Shown here one piece after another: positions 1 to 8,723 of a stretch of 64,000 bases of DNA; the first letter of the stretch is position 1, and each line of letters starts with the position of its first letter. Both the position numbers and the translations under genes were made by a program. Where the stretch lies: the NCBI GenBank assembly GCA_003389215.1, contig QQVP01000119.1:62001-126000 (forward strand). Reading direction: 5' to 3'. Below the pieces are notes generated by a model that searched no databases, had not been told where the DNA came from, and worked only from the letters and a program-made list of their open reading frames with translations. Origin of the DNA: Planctomycetota bacterium (GTDB lineage: Bacteria; Planctomycetota; Planctomycetia; Pirellulales; UBA7805).

Positions 1-926
1 CCCGGATCATAGTTCGCCCAGCTACTCGATGCGTCGAACGGGGCGTGCGTATCGTAACGCAAGACTTCCGAGGGCACGGTCGTACCATTTCCAAACGGCA
101 CAAAGTAAACGTGCCGGCCGTCATACACGCCACCGACAAACGCCTTGGGATCGACTCCAACGTCATTGGCGGCAGCGCCGAAGGCGGACCAGCTTGCGGT
201 GTCAGCAAACACGCCTTGCGTGTCGTATCGCAGCACTTCCGCGCTCTGACCGGCACCGTTGACGAAGGGCACAAAGTAGATGTGCCGCCCATCGAAGACG
301 CCACCGACGAACCCGTCAGGGTTCGATCCTACTCCGTTCGCTCCGGCGTCGAACGAGGACCAACTTCCGGACGAATTGAATGCCGCCTGGGTGTCGTACC
401 GCACCACTTCGCCGTGCGGCGCAGGGTGTAAGCTAGGTACGAGGTAGACGTAACGGCCATCAAACACGCCTCCGATAAAGCCTGTGGGAGTGGTGCCTAC
501 GCCGCCGGCCGCCAGGTCAAACGTCGACCACGCGCTTGGTGAATTGAAAGTTGCCTGGGTGTCGAGCCGTAATACTTCGCCGTGATATACGCTTCCGGCG
601 CGATTCGGGACGAAGTACACGTATCGGCCGTCAAAGACTCCGCCGGAAAATCCTTTGGCGTTCGTCCCCACGCCGTTGGCGCCAGGGTTGTAGGCCGACC
701 AACTGCCGGTTGAAGTGAATGCGGACTGCGTGTCGTATCGGAGAACTTCGCCGGATGTGAAATTCAGGTTGGGCACGAAGTAAACGAAACGGCCGTCAAA
801 CACTCCGCCATAAAATCCATCAGCCGCTGACCCTACGCCGTTGGCACCCGCATCGAACGTAGACCACTTCGACGTGTCGTTGAACTGCTGAAACGTCGTG
901 ACACCAGGCGTTCTCCGATCTATCAT
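1..926 (-). CDS. Repeat-rich phage-associated protein, 3' end outside the window
   Basis: This reading frame runs off the left edge. It contains at least five copies of a repeat of about 56 residues. Each begins near a Trp, continues with D-x-G-A-N-G-V-G and G-F-x-G-G-V-F-D-G-R-x-V-Y-F-V-P, and ends with G-E-V-L-R-Y-D-T-Q. Such repeats suggest beta-propeller blades or an elongated fibre, but I do not recognise the family. It lies downstream of terminase and portal-like genes in the same direction, so a virion surface or fibre role is an inference. The start chosen is the ATG at 926. A TTG at 983 with a better ribosome-binding site (GAGAGGG, 7 bases upstream) would add 19 residues. Confidence 0.7.
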   Translation of the reverse strand, partial: MIDRRTPGVTTFQQFNDTSKWSTFDAGANGVGSAADGFYGGVFDGRFVYFVPNLNFTSGEVLRYDTQSAFTSTGSWSAYNPGANGVGTNAKGFSGGVFDGRYVYFVPNRAGSVYHGEVLRLDTQATFNSPSAWSTFDLAAGGVGTTPTGFIGGVFDGRYVYLVPSLHPAPHGEVVRYDTQAAFNSSGSWSSFDAGANGVGSNPDGFVGGVFDGRHIYFVPFVNGAGQSAEVLRYDTQGVFADTASWSAFGAAANDVGVDPKAFVGGVYDGRHVYFVPFGNGTTVPSEVLRYDTHAPFDASSSWANYDP

Positions 927-1003
927 CAGCGAACCGCCAAATCCGTGCGCTCGACGGTCCCTTAGAAGATAGAGTGTGTGCAACAGTGAGCCCTCTCGCT
1001 CGG

Positions 1004-1315
1004 TTAGATTGCTACCCAGAACACTTTTTGACTGGCCTGATCGGCGATGACCCACACTTTTGCCAGGTCGTCAACGGGAACGAAGAGCCCGTCTCCTGGG
1101 CCTAATGGAAAGCCGTCTGTGCCATCGTTCGTACCGGCGGTAACGGACTGAGACGTGCCAACAAAGACCACTCCGAGATTGTCGGTGGCTGCCACGACTT
1201 GGGCGCCACGCAATAAGGGACGCGCGTTGGCGATCACTTCAGCCGTCGTTCCGACGACCTTGGCCGCATGAAAGAACTCCGGGGCGCTATCGCTGCCGAT
1301 ATCCACGACGGACAT
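1004..1315 (-). CDS. Small phage-region protein, unknown function
   Basis: A 103-residue protein with no signal peptide or membrane segment. It is rich in Val, Ala and Gly, with a C-terminal stretch containing GDGLFVPVDDLAKVWVIAD. The ATG at 1315 follows GGGAG at a 5-base gap. The gene lies 11 bases after the portal-like gene on the same strand. Its size, position and beta-rich look would fit a small head or decoration protein, but no family was recognised. Confidence 0.65.
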   Translation of the reverse strand: MSVVDIGSDSAPEFFHAAKVVGTTAEVIANARPLLRGAQVVAATDNLGVVFVGTSQSVTAGTNDGTDGFPLGPGDGLFVPVDDLAKVWVIADQASQKVFWVAI

Positions 1316-1326
1316 TTGATCTCCCT

Positions 1327-3123
1327 TTACCTGTCTTTGCCTTCACCGCGAACACGCGGTTTGGTTGTGTCTTGAAGGGTCGTGTCGCGGCTTTCGGCCT
1401 TCTCCTCGCGGCCTGCGTTGGCCGGGTCGGGTGACAGATCGTCGATGCCGCGTGCCGCTGGGTCTCCGCTTCCATCGCCAGTTTGGCCCTGCACCTGCGC
1501 GATGCGGACAATTCGGGCCGAGTGGTCTTCGCGAGCGATAAGGAACTCGTCGTCATCAAAGCCCAGAGCCATCGAAGCCGTTTTCTCGCCCACCAGGCCG
1601 GCATCTTTGGCGTCGATGATGGTTCTCGGATCGCTGGTCGTGAACGGCGATGTGTCAATCTCTCTGTGGATCTTCTCGATCCGTTCCACACCGACTTTTC
1701 CGCCCAGCAAGACGGTCACAATGTTCTTGGCGATCTCCCGCTTGATGGTCCGGCCAGGAACGGTGGTCATCAAATCCGACAGCTTGTTCGCTTCGTCGAT
1801 CCGATCCGCGTCGGTCTTGAGGCTGTAACGATCCGGGTATTTGACCGTCGCGACCTTGCGCCGCTCCGGACGACGTTCCTCATAGGCGGCCCAAAACTCC
1901 GCGATTCTCCGCTCCGCACTTTCCAGGACGAGACCGATGAACGAGAGGCCCGCTTCGAGGCCCTGGTTGTCCATCGACTTCGACTCGGCCGAGGCCCGTG
2001 TCGCTAGATTGACGACGGCGAGGTTGACCAGCTTTCGTACGTCCTCTTCGAGCTTCGTCTGAAGTTTCAGTGAAGCGTCGAGCGGTTCGGACGATGGATT
2101 GATGAACGCCGGTTGTTGCGCTTTGATGTCGTACGCGCGTCCTTGTGTGGAGCCAACCTTGATGTCGGTGTCCGTCGAGCCCTGGCCACCTTGCGTGGCT
2201 GTGCCGTCTTCACTGGCCGCGTGTTTCAAGTGGCCGCCGACCGCCCGCATGTCTCGCTGTTCGACGTAGAACGGGAAGTTGGCCTTGAGGGCATAGTTCA
2301 CGTCGCTCGAACCGAGGTTCAAGAGTGCGATTTGGTGATGGCAAACGTCTTTGATCAGACTGTCGCCGATGTCGAGCATCACAAACGGAATGCGCGACAA
2401 TTCGAGCTGGACGGGTCCTGCCGGGTTACCGTCGCGATCCGTCTCCTCGCCGTTCTCGTTGAAGAACTGCAAGTTGACACGGCCGGTTTCTTGGTCAATC
2501 CAGAGTAAACGAAAACGGTGAAACGTTTGCAGAGGCAGCAGAGTTCGTTGGTCGAAGTGTAGACACGTGTCTTGAAGCAGCAGCGACTGAAACTCCGAAG
2601 GCTCTTCGGGCTTCGCGCAATGCCAAGACAGGATGTCCTCGACGCTGTACGAGTAAAGGTATGGCCGAGCGCTGCCGGTGGTGGCGAGCGTCCCTTCGCT
2701 TTCGACAACGGGGTTGTCGACGTAGACACCGACGCGGCCCATGACCAGAAGCTCGGTCAGCACCTTCATTCCCAGGAAGGCGTTCATCGTCGAGCCACGC
2801 AGGTCAACACCATTGTTGTTGCCGTTGATGGCGCGGAGGTAAGTCTCGCTGCCGTCCAGACGCACGATGTCCCGCATCCGCTGAAAAATCGAGTTGCGAA
2901 TGTCGTTGATCGCGGCCTTGGCAAACGATGGAATCGGCGTGATCGATCGACGCTGCTCAAACTCGTTTTGATCCTCACGAACGCTGAACCGTTCGAGGTA
3001 TCGCTGCCGGAACTCTTCGCCGCCCTGGTACGTCAGCCGCCACTTCTCCCAATCTCCCATGTTCGAAAGGAAGTTTGGGTGCCGGCTGTCGATGATCGAG
3101 TGTGACGGCGTTTTCAGTGCCAC
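1327..3123 (-). CDS. Phage portal-like protein
   Basis: A 598-residue protein directly downstream of the large terminase, with a 9-base gap. The N-terminal 130 residues carry W-E-K-W-R-L-T-Y-x-G-G, F-R-Q-R-Y-L and a helical segment around ITPIPSFAKAAINDIRNSIF, followed by GMKVLTELLVMGRVGVYVDN. This resembles the DUF4055-like portal group as I remember it. The C-terminal 100 residues are polar and probably disordered. The start is a GTG (3121-3123) preceded by GAGGA. Position in the packaging cluster and length support a portal; the family name is from memory and not checked. Confidence 0.7.
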   Translation of the reverse strand: MALKTPSHSIIDSRHPNFLSNMGDWEKWRLTYQGGEEFRQRYLERFSVREDQNEFEQRRSITPIPSFAKAAINDIRNSIFQRMRDIVRLDGSETYLRAINGNNNGVDLRGSTMNAFLGMKVLTELLVMGRVGVYVDNPVVESEGTLATTGSARPYLYSYSVEDILSWHCAKPEEPSEFQSLLLQDTCLHFDQRTLLPLQTFHRFRLLWIDQETGRVNLQFFNENGEETDRDGNPAGPVQLELSRIPFVMLDIGDSLIKDVCHHQIALLNLGSSDVNYALKANFPFYVEQRDMRAVGGHLKHAASEDGTATQGGQGSTDTDIKVGSTQGRAYDIKAQQPAFINPSSEPLDASLKLQTKLEEDVRKLVNLAVVNLATRASAESKSMDNQGLEAGLSFIGLVLESAERRIAEFWAAYEERRPERRKVATVKYPDRYSLKTDADRIDEANKLSDLMTTVPGRTIKREIAKNIVTVLLGGKVGVERIEKIHREIDTSPFTTSDPRTIIDAKDAGLVGEKTASMALGFDDDEFLIAREDHSARIVRIAQVQGQTGDGSGDPAARGIDDLSPDPANAGREEKAESRDTTLQDTTKPRVRGEGKDR

Positions 3124-3132
3124 CGGATTCCT

Positions 3133-4806
3133 CTACAGAAACGACTGGATATCCCGATTGGTCTCCCGCGCTGCCACCAGCGGCAGGGCGATTTCGGCAT
3201 AGGTGCGAGCGTGGGCGAAGTGATCTACCTTCGTGTTCACAAAGGTCGCTACTGCGTTGCCGTGTTCGTCCCGCTGGTACGTCCGCACCAGTGCCTTCTG
3301 GTGTTCGAGGTAGTCGAAGCTGACGTCCCGCGGCAGGGTGATTCGCCGCGGCTCACGAAAACGGCCCAGCGCGGCGCTAAGCCAACTCGTGCGATCAACC
3401 GTCGCCATTGGGGCGCCGTCTTCGTCGTCGGCAATGGCGATCTCCTTCGCCGTCACGCCCCGCCGATATCGGCACAGCCACACGTAGCCGGGAAACCGTC
3501 GAGCGAACCGTCGGGCTTCCATCGGCCAGGGGTCGGCGTCGATGACACAAGCAAGCACTTGCCATTCGCGCATCAGTTCATCAAGCCGCGTGTCCCATTC
3601 GTCTTCGTAGAACTTGCCTTCCCAAAGCACTTTGGCCTGGGCGGCGGCGTTGATGTCGTGCGACCATCCGTCGAAAAACCACTGGCAAACCTCGACGTAG
3701 GACCACTTTCCCTGATCCACGCCCATCGTGACGATCCGTTCACCGCCGATTGCGGGCCGCGTGTCATCTTTGGTGTGATTGCGGATGCAGGCTTGAAGGT
3801 CTTCGTCAGTGACCTTCGCCCCTTCGCCGACGAACGGCAAACCGAGCTTTGAGTTGTGAAACTCTTTGTTCGCCATCTCATCGCCGAAGCCCTTGAAGTA
3901 GGCCACGACGAGTTCACCGGGTGATACGGTGAAGCTGTAAAGCTGGTTGATGTAGTAGCCGCGAATGTCGGGGTTGGCGTTGGCGGCCATCGCCTGCCAA
4001 CGACCAGTTGCGGCAAGCCAATCAGGTTTCGCCTCGTGTTCGAGCCGCCGCTTGCAGTCCTTGCACTTCAGGAACGACTCGCGGCATCGCGGATCGGCAA
4101 CGTGCTGGCCGATGATTTCGACGCAATCCGGCCAGACAAGCTCGGTCCACCGCGAACACCTTGGACACTTGAATACGAAGTGCTCTTGGGTGCTCGTCTG
4201 GTAGAGCTTGTGGATGCCGTACTCAGGAATCGTGGGTGTCGAGATTCCCCAGACGTGTTTGTGGACCTGACCGTCCAGGCGCGTCAGCGCCAGGTCGATC
4301 TGCTTCTGGTCCATCTCGTCCACTTCGTCCAGGATCAACTGGGAGACGGGAATGGACTTGAGGTTGCTGTCGCCGCGCGAACCGCGGATGTACAGCGTAT
4401 TGGTGCCCGCCTGCTTGAGATTCACCGTGTTCGTATCGGTGAAAATGCCGGCCAGGTACGGACTGTTTGACAGGGCCGTGGCGAACCGGGCTTTGGAAAA
4501 ATCGCTGGCGTTCAGCGCCGTCGGCAGGACGTACAGCACGTCCCGCCTTAACTGGTCGATGACGTACAGGGCGCGGTTGATGCCGACTTCGGTGACGCCC
4601 AACTGGGCGCCCTTCATGCTGTAATTGAAGGACGCCGTGCTGTCGTGCATTTCCCGAACCCACGGATGATATTTCCATGAGTAAGGGCCAGGAAACGGTT
4701 CGCCCATGACCCGCCGATGAGCGGCCCACCGCGAACATCGCGTTAACGTCCGGCCTCGCAGGCCGTCCACGATCGCGTGTTTCAGTTCGTCGAGCAGGTC
4801 ACTCAT
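3133..4806 (-). CDS. Phage terminase large subunit, GpA family
   Basis: A 557-residue DNA-packaging motor and nuclease. The ATPase half has a variant Walker A region (S-M-K-G-A-Q-L-G-V-T-E, about residue 62) and a clear Walker B, LILDEVDEM, near residue 136. A Cys-rich zinc-ribbon-like segment (CPRC, then CKDC) follows around residues 190-240, as in GpA-type terminases. The C-terminal half should hold the RNase H-fold nuclease; VTMGVDQGKWSYVEV and CVIDADPWP give suitably placed acidic residues. The start is the ATG at 4806; no strong ribosome-binding site is visible. It fixes this block as a tailed-phage module. Confidence 0.9.
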   Translation of the reverse strand: MSDLLDELKHAIVDGLRGRTLTRCSRWAAHRRVMGEPFPGPYSWKYHPWVREMHDSTASFNYSMKGAQLGVTEVGINRALYVIDQLRRDVLYVLPTALNASDFSKARFATALSNSPYLAGIFTDTNTVNLKQAGTNTLYIRGSRGDSNLKSIPVSQLILDEVDEMDQKQIDLALTRLDGQVHKHVWGISTPTIPEYGIHKLYQTSTQEHFVFKCPRCSRWTELVWPDCVEIIGQHVADPRCRESFLKCKDCKRRLEHEAKPDWLAATGRWQAMAANANPDIRGYYINQLYSFTVSPGELVVAYFKGFGDEMANKEFHNSKLGLPFVGEGAKVTDEDLQACIRNHTKDDTRPAIGGERIVTMGVDQGKWSYVEVCQWFFDGWSHDINAAAQAKVLWEGKFYEDEWDTRLDELMREWQVLACVIDADPWPMEARRFARRFPGYVWLCRYRRGVTAKEIAIADDEDGAPMATVDRTSWLSAALGRFREPRRITLPRDVSFDYLEHQKALVRTYQRDEHGNAVATFVNTKVDHFAHARTYAEIALPLVAARETNRDIQSFL

Positions 4807-4911
4807 GCGCGGGCCGTTGAATCAAGGATCGCGCCGGAGCAACCTCGCTTGTTGATTCAGCGGCGAGGGCGGCAGAGGAGTCGTCGCATTCGTCCTGTGC
4901 GATCTCGCATG

Positions 4912-5277
4912 CTACTTGGCTACTTCGTTTGCCGAGGGCTTCGGGGTGTCCTTGGCCGATTTCTGTTTCGACTCCGGCTCGCTTGGTTGGGGTTTCCCCG
5001 TTTGAGACCTGCGTGCCTGGTCGGCATCGGGCCTGCGCCGTTCGCCTGATGCCGCCTCTTTCACCACGATCGGCTTCATCTGGCGGTCGGGCTCGCCGCG
5101 CCGGTCGCAGAGTTCGACGACGACTTCGACTTCCGTGTCACTCACGTCCTTTGGAAGCGGAATCTCCAGTTCGCAATGCGAGTCGTCGAGCGTCGTCGTC
5201 ATCTCGATGTTGCGGAACCGAGTGGTCACCTTTGTTAGCGGGTGGGTCTTGCTCGACGGCAGACTTACTTTCAGCAT
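4912..5277 (-). CDS. Small acidic/basic phage-region protein, unknown function
   Basis: A 121-residue protein just upstream of the terminase gene. The first 80 residues look folded, alternating polar and hydrophobic (VTTRFRNIEMTTTLDD, then LEIPLPKDVSDTEVEVVVEL). The rest is a Pro/Lys/Ser-rich tail, probably disordered. The ATG at 5277 has AGAGG six bases upstream and beats an ATG 31 codons earlier that lacks a site. It overlaps the end of the preceding gene by 140 bases in another frame. No family recognised. Confidence 0.6.
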   Translation of the reverse strand: MLKVSLPSSKTHPLTKVTTRFRNIEMTTTLDDSHCELEIPLPKDVSDTEVEVVVELCDRRGEPDRQMKPIVVKEAASGERRRPDADQARRSQTGKPQPSEPESKQKSAKDTPKPSANEVAK

Positions 5278-5587
5278 GACTTGCCTCTTTTTGTTTGATG
5301 ACGGAGTGAAGGCGATCCCGCAGTTTTTCGATGCGCGGGATCGGCAGGCCAGGCATACCCATCGCGGCATATCCCTCGATCATGCCAACGCAGGTGCTGG
5401 TACCCACACAGACGTGATTCCAAAGTCGCTCTGCCTGAAGTCCGACAAATTGCTCGGCACTGACGACGACTCGTTCCGGCTGCTGTTTGTCAGGACAATC
5501 GCCGCAGGGATTGGTGTCGATCTTGCGGGCACGCACGGTGCCAGGTTCCGGTCCACGCTGGTTGGCTGGATCGGTGCGGCGCGGCAT
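5138..5587 (-). CDS. Small Cys-containing phage-region protein, unknown function
   Basis: A 149-residue protein. Residues 28-75 contain C-G-D-C-P-D-K, then N-H-V-C-V-G-T-S-T-C-V-G-M, so a metal site or structural disulfides are possible. The first 100 residues look ordered and the C-terminal third is polar. Its 3' 140 bases overlap the next gene in a different frame, so the tail may be under less constraint or the true stop differs. No family recognised. Confidence 0.5.
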   Translation of the reverse strand: MPRRTDPANQRGPEPGTVRARKIDTNPCGDCPDKQQPERVVVSAEQFVGLQAERLWNHVCVGTSTCVGMIEGYAAMGMPGLPIPRIEKLRDRLHSVIKQKEASHAESKSAVEQDPPANKGDHSVPQHRDDDDARRLALRTGDSASKGRE

Positions 5588-5622
5588 AGCATCTCTCCGG
5601 TTTCGGAAGGAATCGTGGATTC

Positions 5623-5985
5623 TCAGAACAGCAGGCCAAGCAGAATCTTGAGGATCTTGATGAGCAACAGAATATCGCCCGTGCGACGGATCTCTTTGCC
5701 GTCCTTCAAGACGATGTAGGTAGGCAGCCGCTTGACCTTATATTTCGCGACCAGATCGGGCCGTGCGTCGGCGTCGATGCGGACGACGGTGATGCCGTGG
5801 CGCTCAAGCTTGGCCAGCGTCTTCTTGTCACGCTGGCAGGCGGGGCACCAGTCAGCACCGAAGGCCATGACCTGGTGAGTTGCAGGCGTCTGCGACGGCG
5901 CTGGACGCGTCTTCGTATGACCTGTCTGGTCGCATCCCGCCAGCAAGAGAAGACATGTGGCCGTTGCGAGAAGGAAACCACGCAT
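5623..5985 (-). CDS. Thioredoxin-like lipoprotein
   Basis: A 120-residue exported protein. It starts with a lipoprotein signal, LLLLAGC, with the lipidated Cys at residue 18. A short linker leads to a thioredoxin fold: the redox motif W-C-P-A-C is at residues 46-50 and the cis-Pro region R-L-P-T-Y near residue 87. The last 16 residues are strongly hydrophobic (LLLIKILKILLGLLF). The ATG overlaps the stop of the upstream gene by one base, so the two are probably translationally coupled. It likely works in the periplasm as a thiol-disulfide protein. Finding one inside a phage packaging block is unusual. Confidence 0.8.
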   Translation of the reverse strand: MRGFLLATATCLLLLAGCDQTGHTKTRPAPSQTPATHQVMAFGADWCPACQRDKKTLAKLERHGITVVRIDADARPDLVAKYKVKRLPTYIVLKDGKEIRRTGDILLLIKILKILLGLLF

Positions 5986-6404
5986 CAGGCCACCACCTTC
6001 TTGTCGGCCGGCTTGACCTCGGCGGGCGCCGGATCGGAAGGCTTGCTGGCCTGCGCCAGTCGCGCCGCGATGTACGCTCGGCCCTCTTCGGTGTTGAGCT
6101 TGGCTTCCAGTACACGCTCGTAGACCTTCTGGAACTCTTTGACGACGTGCTCTTCGCCATCGAGAAACAGCTTGGCGAGACTGGCAACCTTGTGGGTCAT
6201 GCCGCTGTAGTCGCCGACCGAATAGTCGATCAGGAACTCCGGCGTCTTTTGCAGACCGTACGTTTTCAGCACGCCGGCCAACTGCGCCGCGCCGCGACGG
6301 CGGTTTTCTTTTTCGGTGTCCTTTTGAAACAGCCACTTGGCGCCGAGCCAACCAATCAGCGGGACGGCGATCATCAATCCGATGCTGGACGCAGAAAACA
6401 CCAT
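5985..6404 (-). CDS. Small membrane-anchored protein, unknown function
   Basis: A 139-residue protein with one N-terminal membrane helix (about residues 6-22, GLMIAVPLIGWLGAKWLF). A charged helical domain follows, with an Ala/Pro/Lys-rich tail. The ATG at 6404 was chosen over an upstream in-frame start because the extra 56 residues have no coding character. It sits between lysis-type enzymes and the terminase, so a holin- or spanin-like role is possible but cannot be shown from sequence. Confidence 0.65.
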   Translation of the reverse strand: MVFSASSIGLMIAVPLIGWLGAKWLFQKDTEKENRRRGAAQLAGVLKTYGLQKTPEFLIDYSVGDYSGMTHKVASLAKLFLDGEEHVVKEFQKVYERVLEAKLNTEEGRAYIAARLAQASKPSDPAPAEVKPADKKVVA

Positions 6405-6481
6405 GTTTGGGTACCTTTCGTGGAATTGAGTGGGCAGTAGATGCCCAGAGATGTGAGAGTTGGCGAAGTGATCGCGCGAGC

Positions 6482-7186
6482 TTAGGCAGTCGATTGCGGG
6501 TAATATGTCTCCCGCCATTTCTGCACGACACCCGCGCTCGTGCCGGCCGCAAACAACAGCGCCAGTAACCACCAGGGCGGCAGATCGCTTTCGGGCTGCT
6601 CATCGACCACGGTATCCAGCGGTGCCGTGTCCAACGGCTGCGGCTGCGGGTCGTCAAGCGGCGTAGGTTCCGGTACGGGAGTCGGTGTGGGCGCCGGACG
6701 TGGCCGGCAGTTCCGGTGTGGGTCGCAGCGGTTTCGCCGCCTGAGCAGTTCGGCGTGAATCGCTTTATTCAACGCGTCCGCGGTCATCGGAATGTTGGTG
6801 CCGGAGACCTGAAACAACACCTTGCCGTCGGCAGATTGCAGCCGCACACAAGGGGCCTCGCGGAAATGCTTCGCGTAACGGTCACGATACATCACACTGT
6901 CGGTGGTGATGGCGTTGAAGTGCGTCCCGCGTTTGAGCTTTTGCAAGTGCTCGTGCGAGTCGAACCAACCGCGAACCTCGCCGTATCTGCCCGCATCGGA
7001 ATCGCCGACGACGGTCAGGTACCATTTGTCCTGGTCCTGCGGCAACGTAATCACGCGCTCTTCGACCGTGTACTTGACGCCGTACTCGGCGTCGGCCTTG
7101 GTCTTCTTGCCGTCCGCCGTGACACTGGCCGACGCACAAGTCGCCAGCGAAATCAGCAGGACGAGTGAAAGCAGTCCTCGAATCAT
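6482..7186 (-). CDS. Exported membrane-anchored protein with Pro-rich linker
   Basis: A 234-residue protein with a signal peptide (MIRGLLSLVLLISLATCASA). A folded periplasmic domain of about 120 residues (VGDSDAGRYGEVRGWFDS, then THFNAITTDSVMYRDRY) follows. Then come a Pro/Thr linker with many P-x-P repeats (about residues 155-200) and a C-terminal membrane helix (WWLLALLFAAGTSAG). The ATG at 7186 has AGAGGA five bases upstream. The domain order fits a surface or envelope protein. Family not recognised. Confidence 0.7.
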   Translation of the reverse strand: MIRGLLSLVLLISLATCASASVTADGKKTKADAEYGVKYTVEERVITLPQDQDKWYLTVVGDSDAGRYGEVRGWFDSHEHLQKLKRGTHFNAITTDSVMYRDRYAKHFREAPCVRLQSADGKVLFQVSGTNIPMTADALNKAIHAELLRRRNRCDPHRNCRPRPAPTPTPVPEPTPLDDPQPQPLDTAPLDTVVDEQPESDLPPWWLLALLFAAGTSAGVVQKWRETYYPQSTA

Positions 7187-7253
7187 CGTTTCCTCTCTGG
7201 TTAGGGTGAACATGAAATTCCCGCGTCCGATCACACGCGCCTACGTGATTGAC

Positions 7254-7889
7254 TCAAAGCGGCAGCGGCGGCGCCGGCGTGTAGACCGGCGTGACGGCCC
7301 ATCCATTGCTGTTGAGCCATTCGGCGACAAACGTCTCGCGCGGGACCCAAGTGATCTTTTCCGTATCGTTGTTGTCTAAGATGCCGGCCCACTTTTCGTC
7401 GAAATGCACTAGCGCCACCATGTGCCGGCCGCCCATCACAGTGACGCCGCAGCCGCGGCGCGTCGAACAGGCCCAATCGAGAAACCGAACATCGCCGTTC
7501 ACGGTGTAAGCGAAACGAATACCGTCGCGCTGCATCTTGCGGGCGAGATTGTGACTGGTGCTCCGCGTGTCGTCGGCATACTCGCCATTACCGTACGAGC
7601 GTCGCCAGTATTCGGCGGTGGCGTAGCGCCCCTGCCAACGAAACAGCGAAACCATCGTCGCGTGGACACACGAGCCTTCGCCGAGATCTCCACGCCAGTT
7701 CTTTTGCCGCAGAGCGTATGGCAAGTTGACGGTGGGGTACTCTTTGCGGAAGGCCGGAATGTTGCTTTTGCGAGTCGCTGTCGGCCTGGCACTTGCGATC
7801 TGAATCCCGCCGCCGATCGCATTGATGGCGAGTCCGTCACAGCCAACGCACGACGTAAGCAAGAGCAAGACCACGACGAGTTGCTTCAT
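7254..7889 (-). CDS. Papain-fold (C39-like) lipoprotein
   Basis: A 211-residue lipoprotein-type protein (signal peptide with a Cys near residue 14 or 17). A probable catalytic Cys lies in G-E-G-S-C-V-H-A and a His in M-G-G-R-H-M-V-A-L-V, with an acidic or Asn residue in I-L-D-N-N-D. This Cys-His-Asn order is that of papain-like C39-type peptidases. Its stop is upstream of the Pro-rich protein and its start overlaps the next upstream gene by 4 bases. In a phage block it may cut peptidoglycan cross-links; that role is inferred. Confidence 0.65.
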   Translation of the reverse strand: MKQLVVVLLLLTSCVGCDGLAINAIGGGIQIASARPTATRKSNIPAFRKEYPTVNLPYALRQKNWRGDLGEGSCVHATMVSLFRWQGRYATAEYWRRSYGNGEYADDTRSTSHNLARKMQRDGIRFAYTVNGDVRFLDWACSTRRGCGVTVMGGRHMVALVHFDEKWAGILDNNDTEKITWVPRETFVAEWLNSNGWAVTPVYTPAPPLPL

Positions 7890-8488
7890 TTCAATCTCCA
7901 CGGCTTGAGCAGAATGCCTCGGCGCCGCTCGGTGCGACAAAGCCGGTTGGGACTCCAGCGGCTGGCGTGATCCGTGCGAAAGACGCCGATGTGGGCATGT
8001 GCCGCCGCACAGAGTTCCGAACAGAACAGGCTGCTGAGGTTTTGCCGGTACAGCTTGGACTCGATCCAGGACCAGCCGACACCGCCGGAACGAAAGGCAC
8101 CGATGGCGTCGTAATCAATTCCGATGTGGCTGGCCAGAAAAGTGCTGAGCCGCTCTTGCTCGAAGGGGTAGAGCGGCCGATACAACGGATAATGCCAGAC
8201 CTTGCCGCGATAGGTTTCCAGGCGGGCGCCCAAGCGATGTGCCTGCGTTCCGTCGACCGATTTTCCCTGGATGACGCAGGGGAGGTCGCTCAGCGTCGTC
8301 GCTTCAAACAACAGCAACTCGCCGCTGTGCTCACCGATGATTCCAACGTGACTGAGACCCCAGAACGGAATACCGTAGGTTGCCAGGTTGATCGCGGCGC
8401 CGAGCAAGTGATGCCCGCTGAAGCCGATCAGGTCACCCGCCTTGATTTCTGGTGCAGCCTTCTGGGTGAATAAGTCGAACATGGGCAC
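7886..8488 (-). CDS. YiiX/NlpC-P60-like cysteine hydrolase
   Basis: A 200-residue protein with a permuted papain-like arrangement. The His is in G-L-S-H-V-G-I-I near residue 46 and the Cys in L-F-C-S-E-L-C-A-A near residue 157. GDLIGFSGHHLLGAAINLA at the start is typical of YiiX/YebB-like amidases. No signal peptide is seen. The GTG at 8488 and the ATG at 8482 are both possible starts. It likely hydrolyses an amide bond in peptidoglycan or a lipid. It overlaps the next gene by 4 bases and forms a two-gene enzyme pair with it. Confidence 0.7.
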   Translation of the reverse strand: MPMFDLFTQKAAPEIKAGDLIGFSGHHLLGAAINLATYGIPFWGLSHVGIIGEHSGELLLFEATTLSDLPCVIQGKSVDGTQAHRLGARLETYRGKVWHYPLYRPLYPFEQERLSTFLASHIGIDYDAIGAFRSGGVGWSWIESKLYRQNLSSLFCSELCAAAHAHIGVFRTDHASRWSPNRLCRTERRRGILLKPWRLK

Positions 8489-8699
8489 GACGCGGTGTGT
8501 TGCAAAGCTTTGGCCACGATGTCGTCTTCACGCGATTGCTTTCACCGGAGAAGCGTGCTTGATCTTCGGCGAAGCAGTCTTCACAACGATCTTCATTCGC
8601 GAAGCGGACCAGGTTTCCGCGCTTGCAGAACTGCGGTGCGTATGGAGGAGAGCGTTGCAAGAGTTGACGCTGGCGAGCGATGGCTCGTAGGCAGGTCAC
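8433..8699 (-). CDS. Possible small Cys-rich protein
   Basis: An 88-residue frame with Q-F-C-K-R-G-N-L-V-R-F-A-N-E-D-R-C-E-D-C-F, a spacing that could hold a zinc ribbon. It starts with GTG and overlaps the next gene by 56 bases. I do not recognise it. The Cys pattern and position in an otherwise empty gap are the only support. Confidence 0.35.
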   Translation of the reverse strand: MTCLRAIARQRQLLQRSPPYAPQFCKRGNLVRFANEDRCEDCFAEDQARFSGESNRVKTTSWPKLCNTPRRAHVRLIHPEGCTRNQGG

Positions 8700-8723
8700 G
8701 CGGCTGGACGGCGCGAGAAGTGA

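Noticed and set aside
5623-6657. A 344-residue open frame on the minus strand
   Set aside because: Only the last 120 residues look like a protein (thioredoxin-like lipoprotein). The first part lies over two other genes in another frame.
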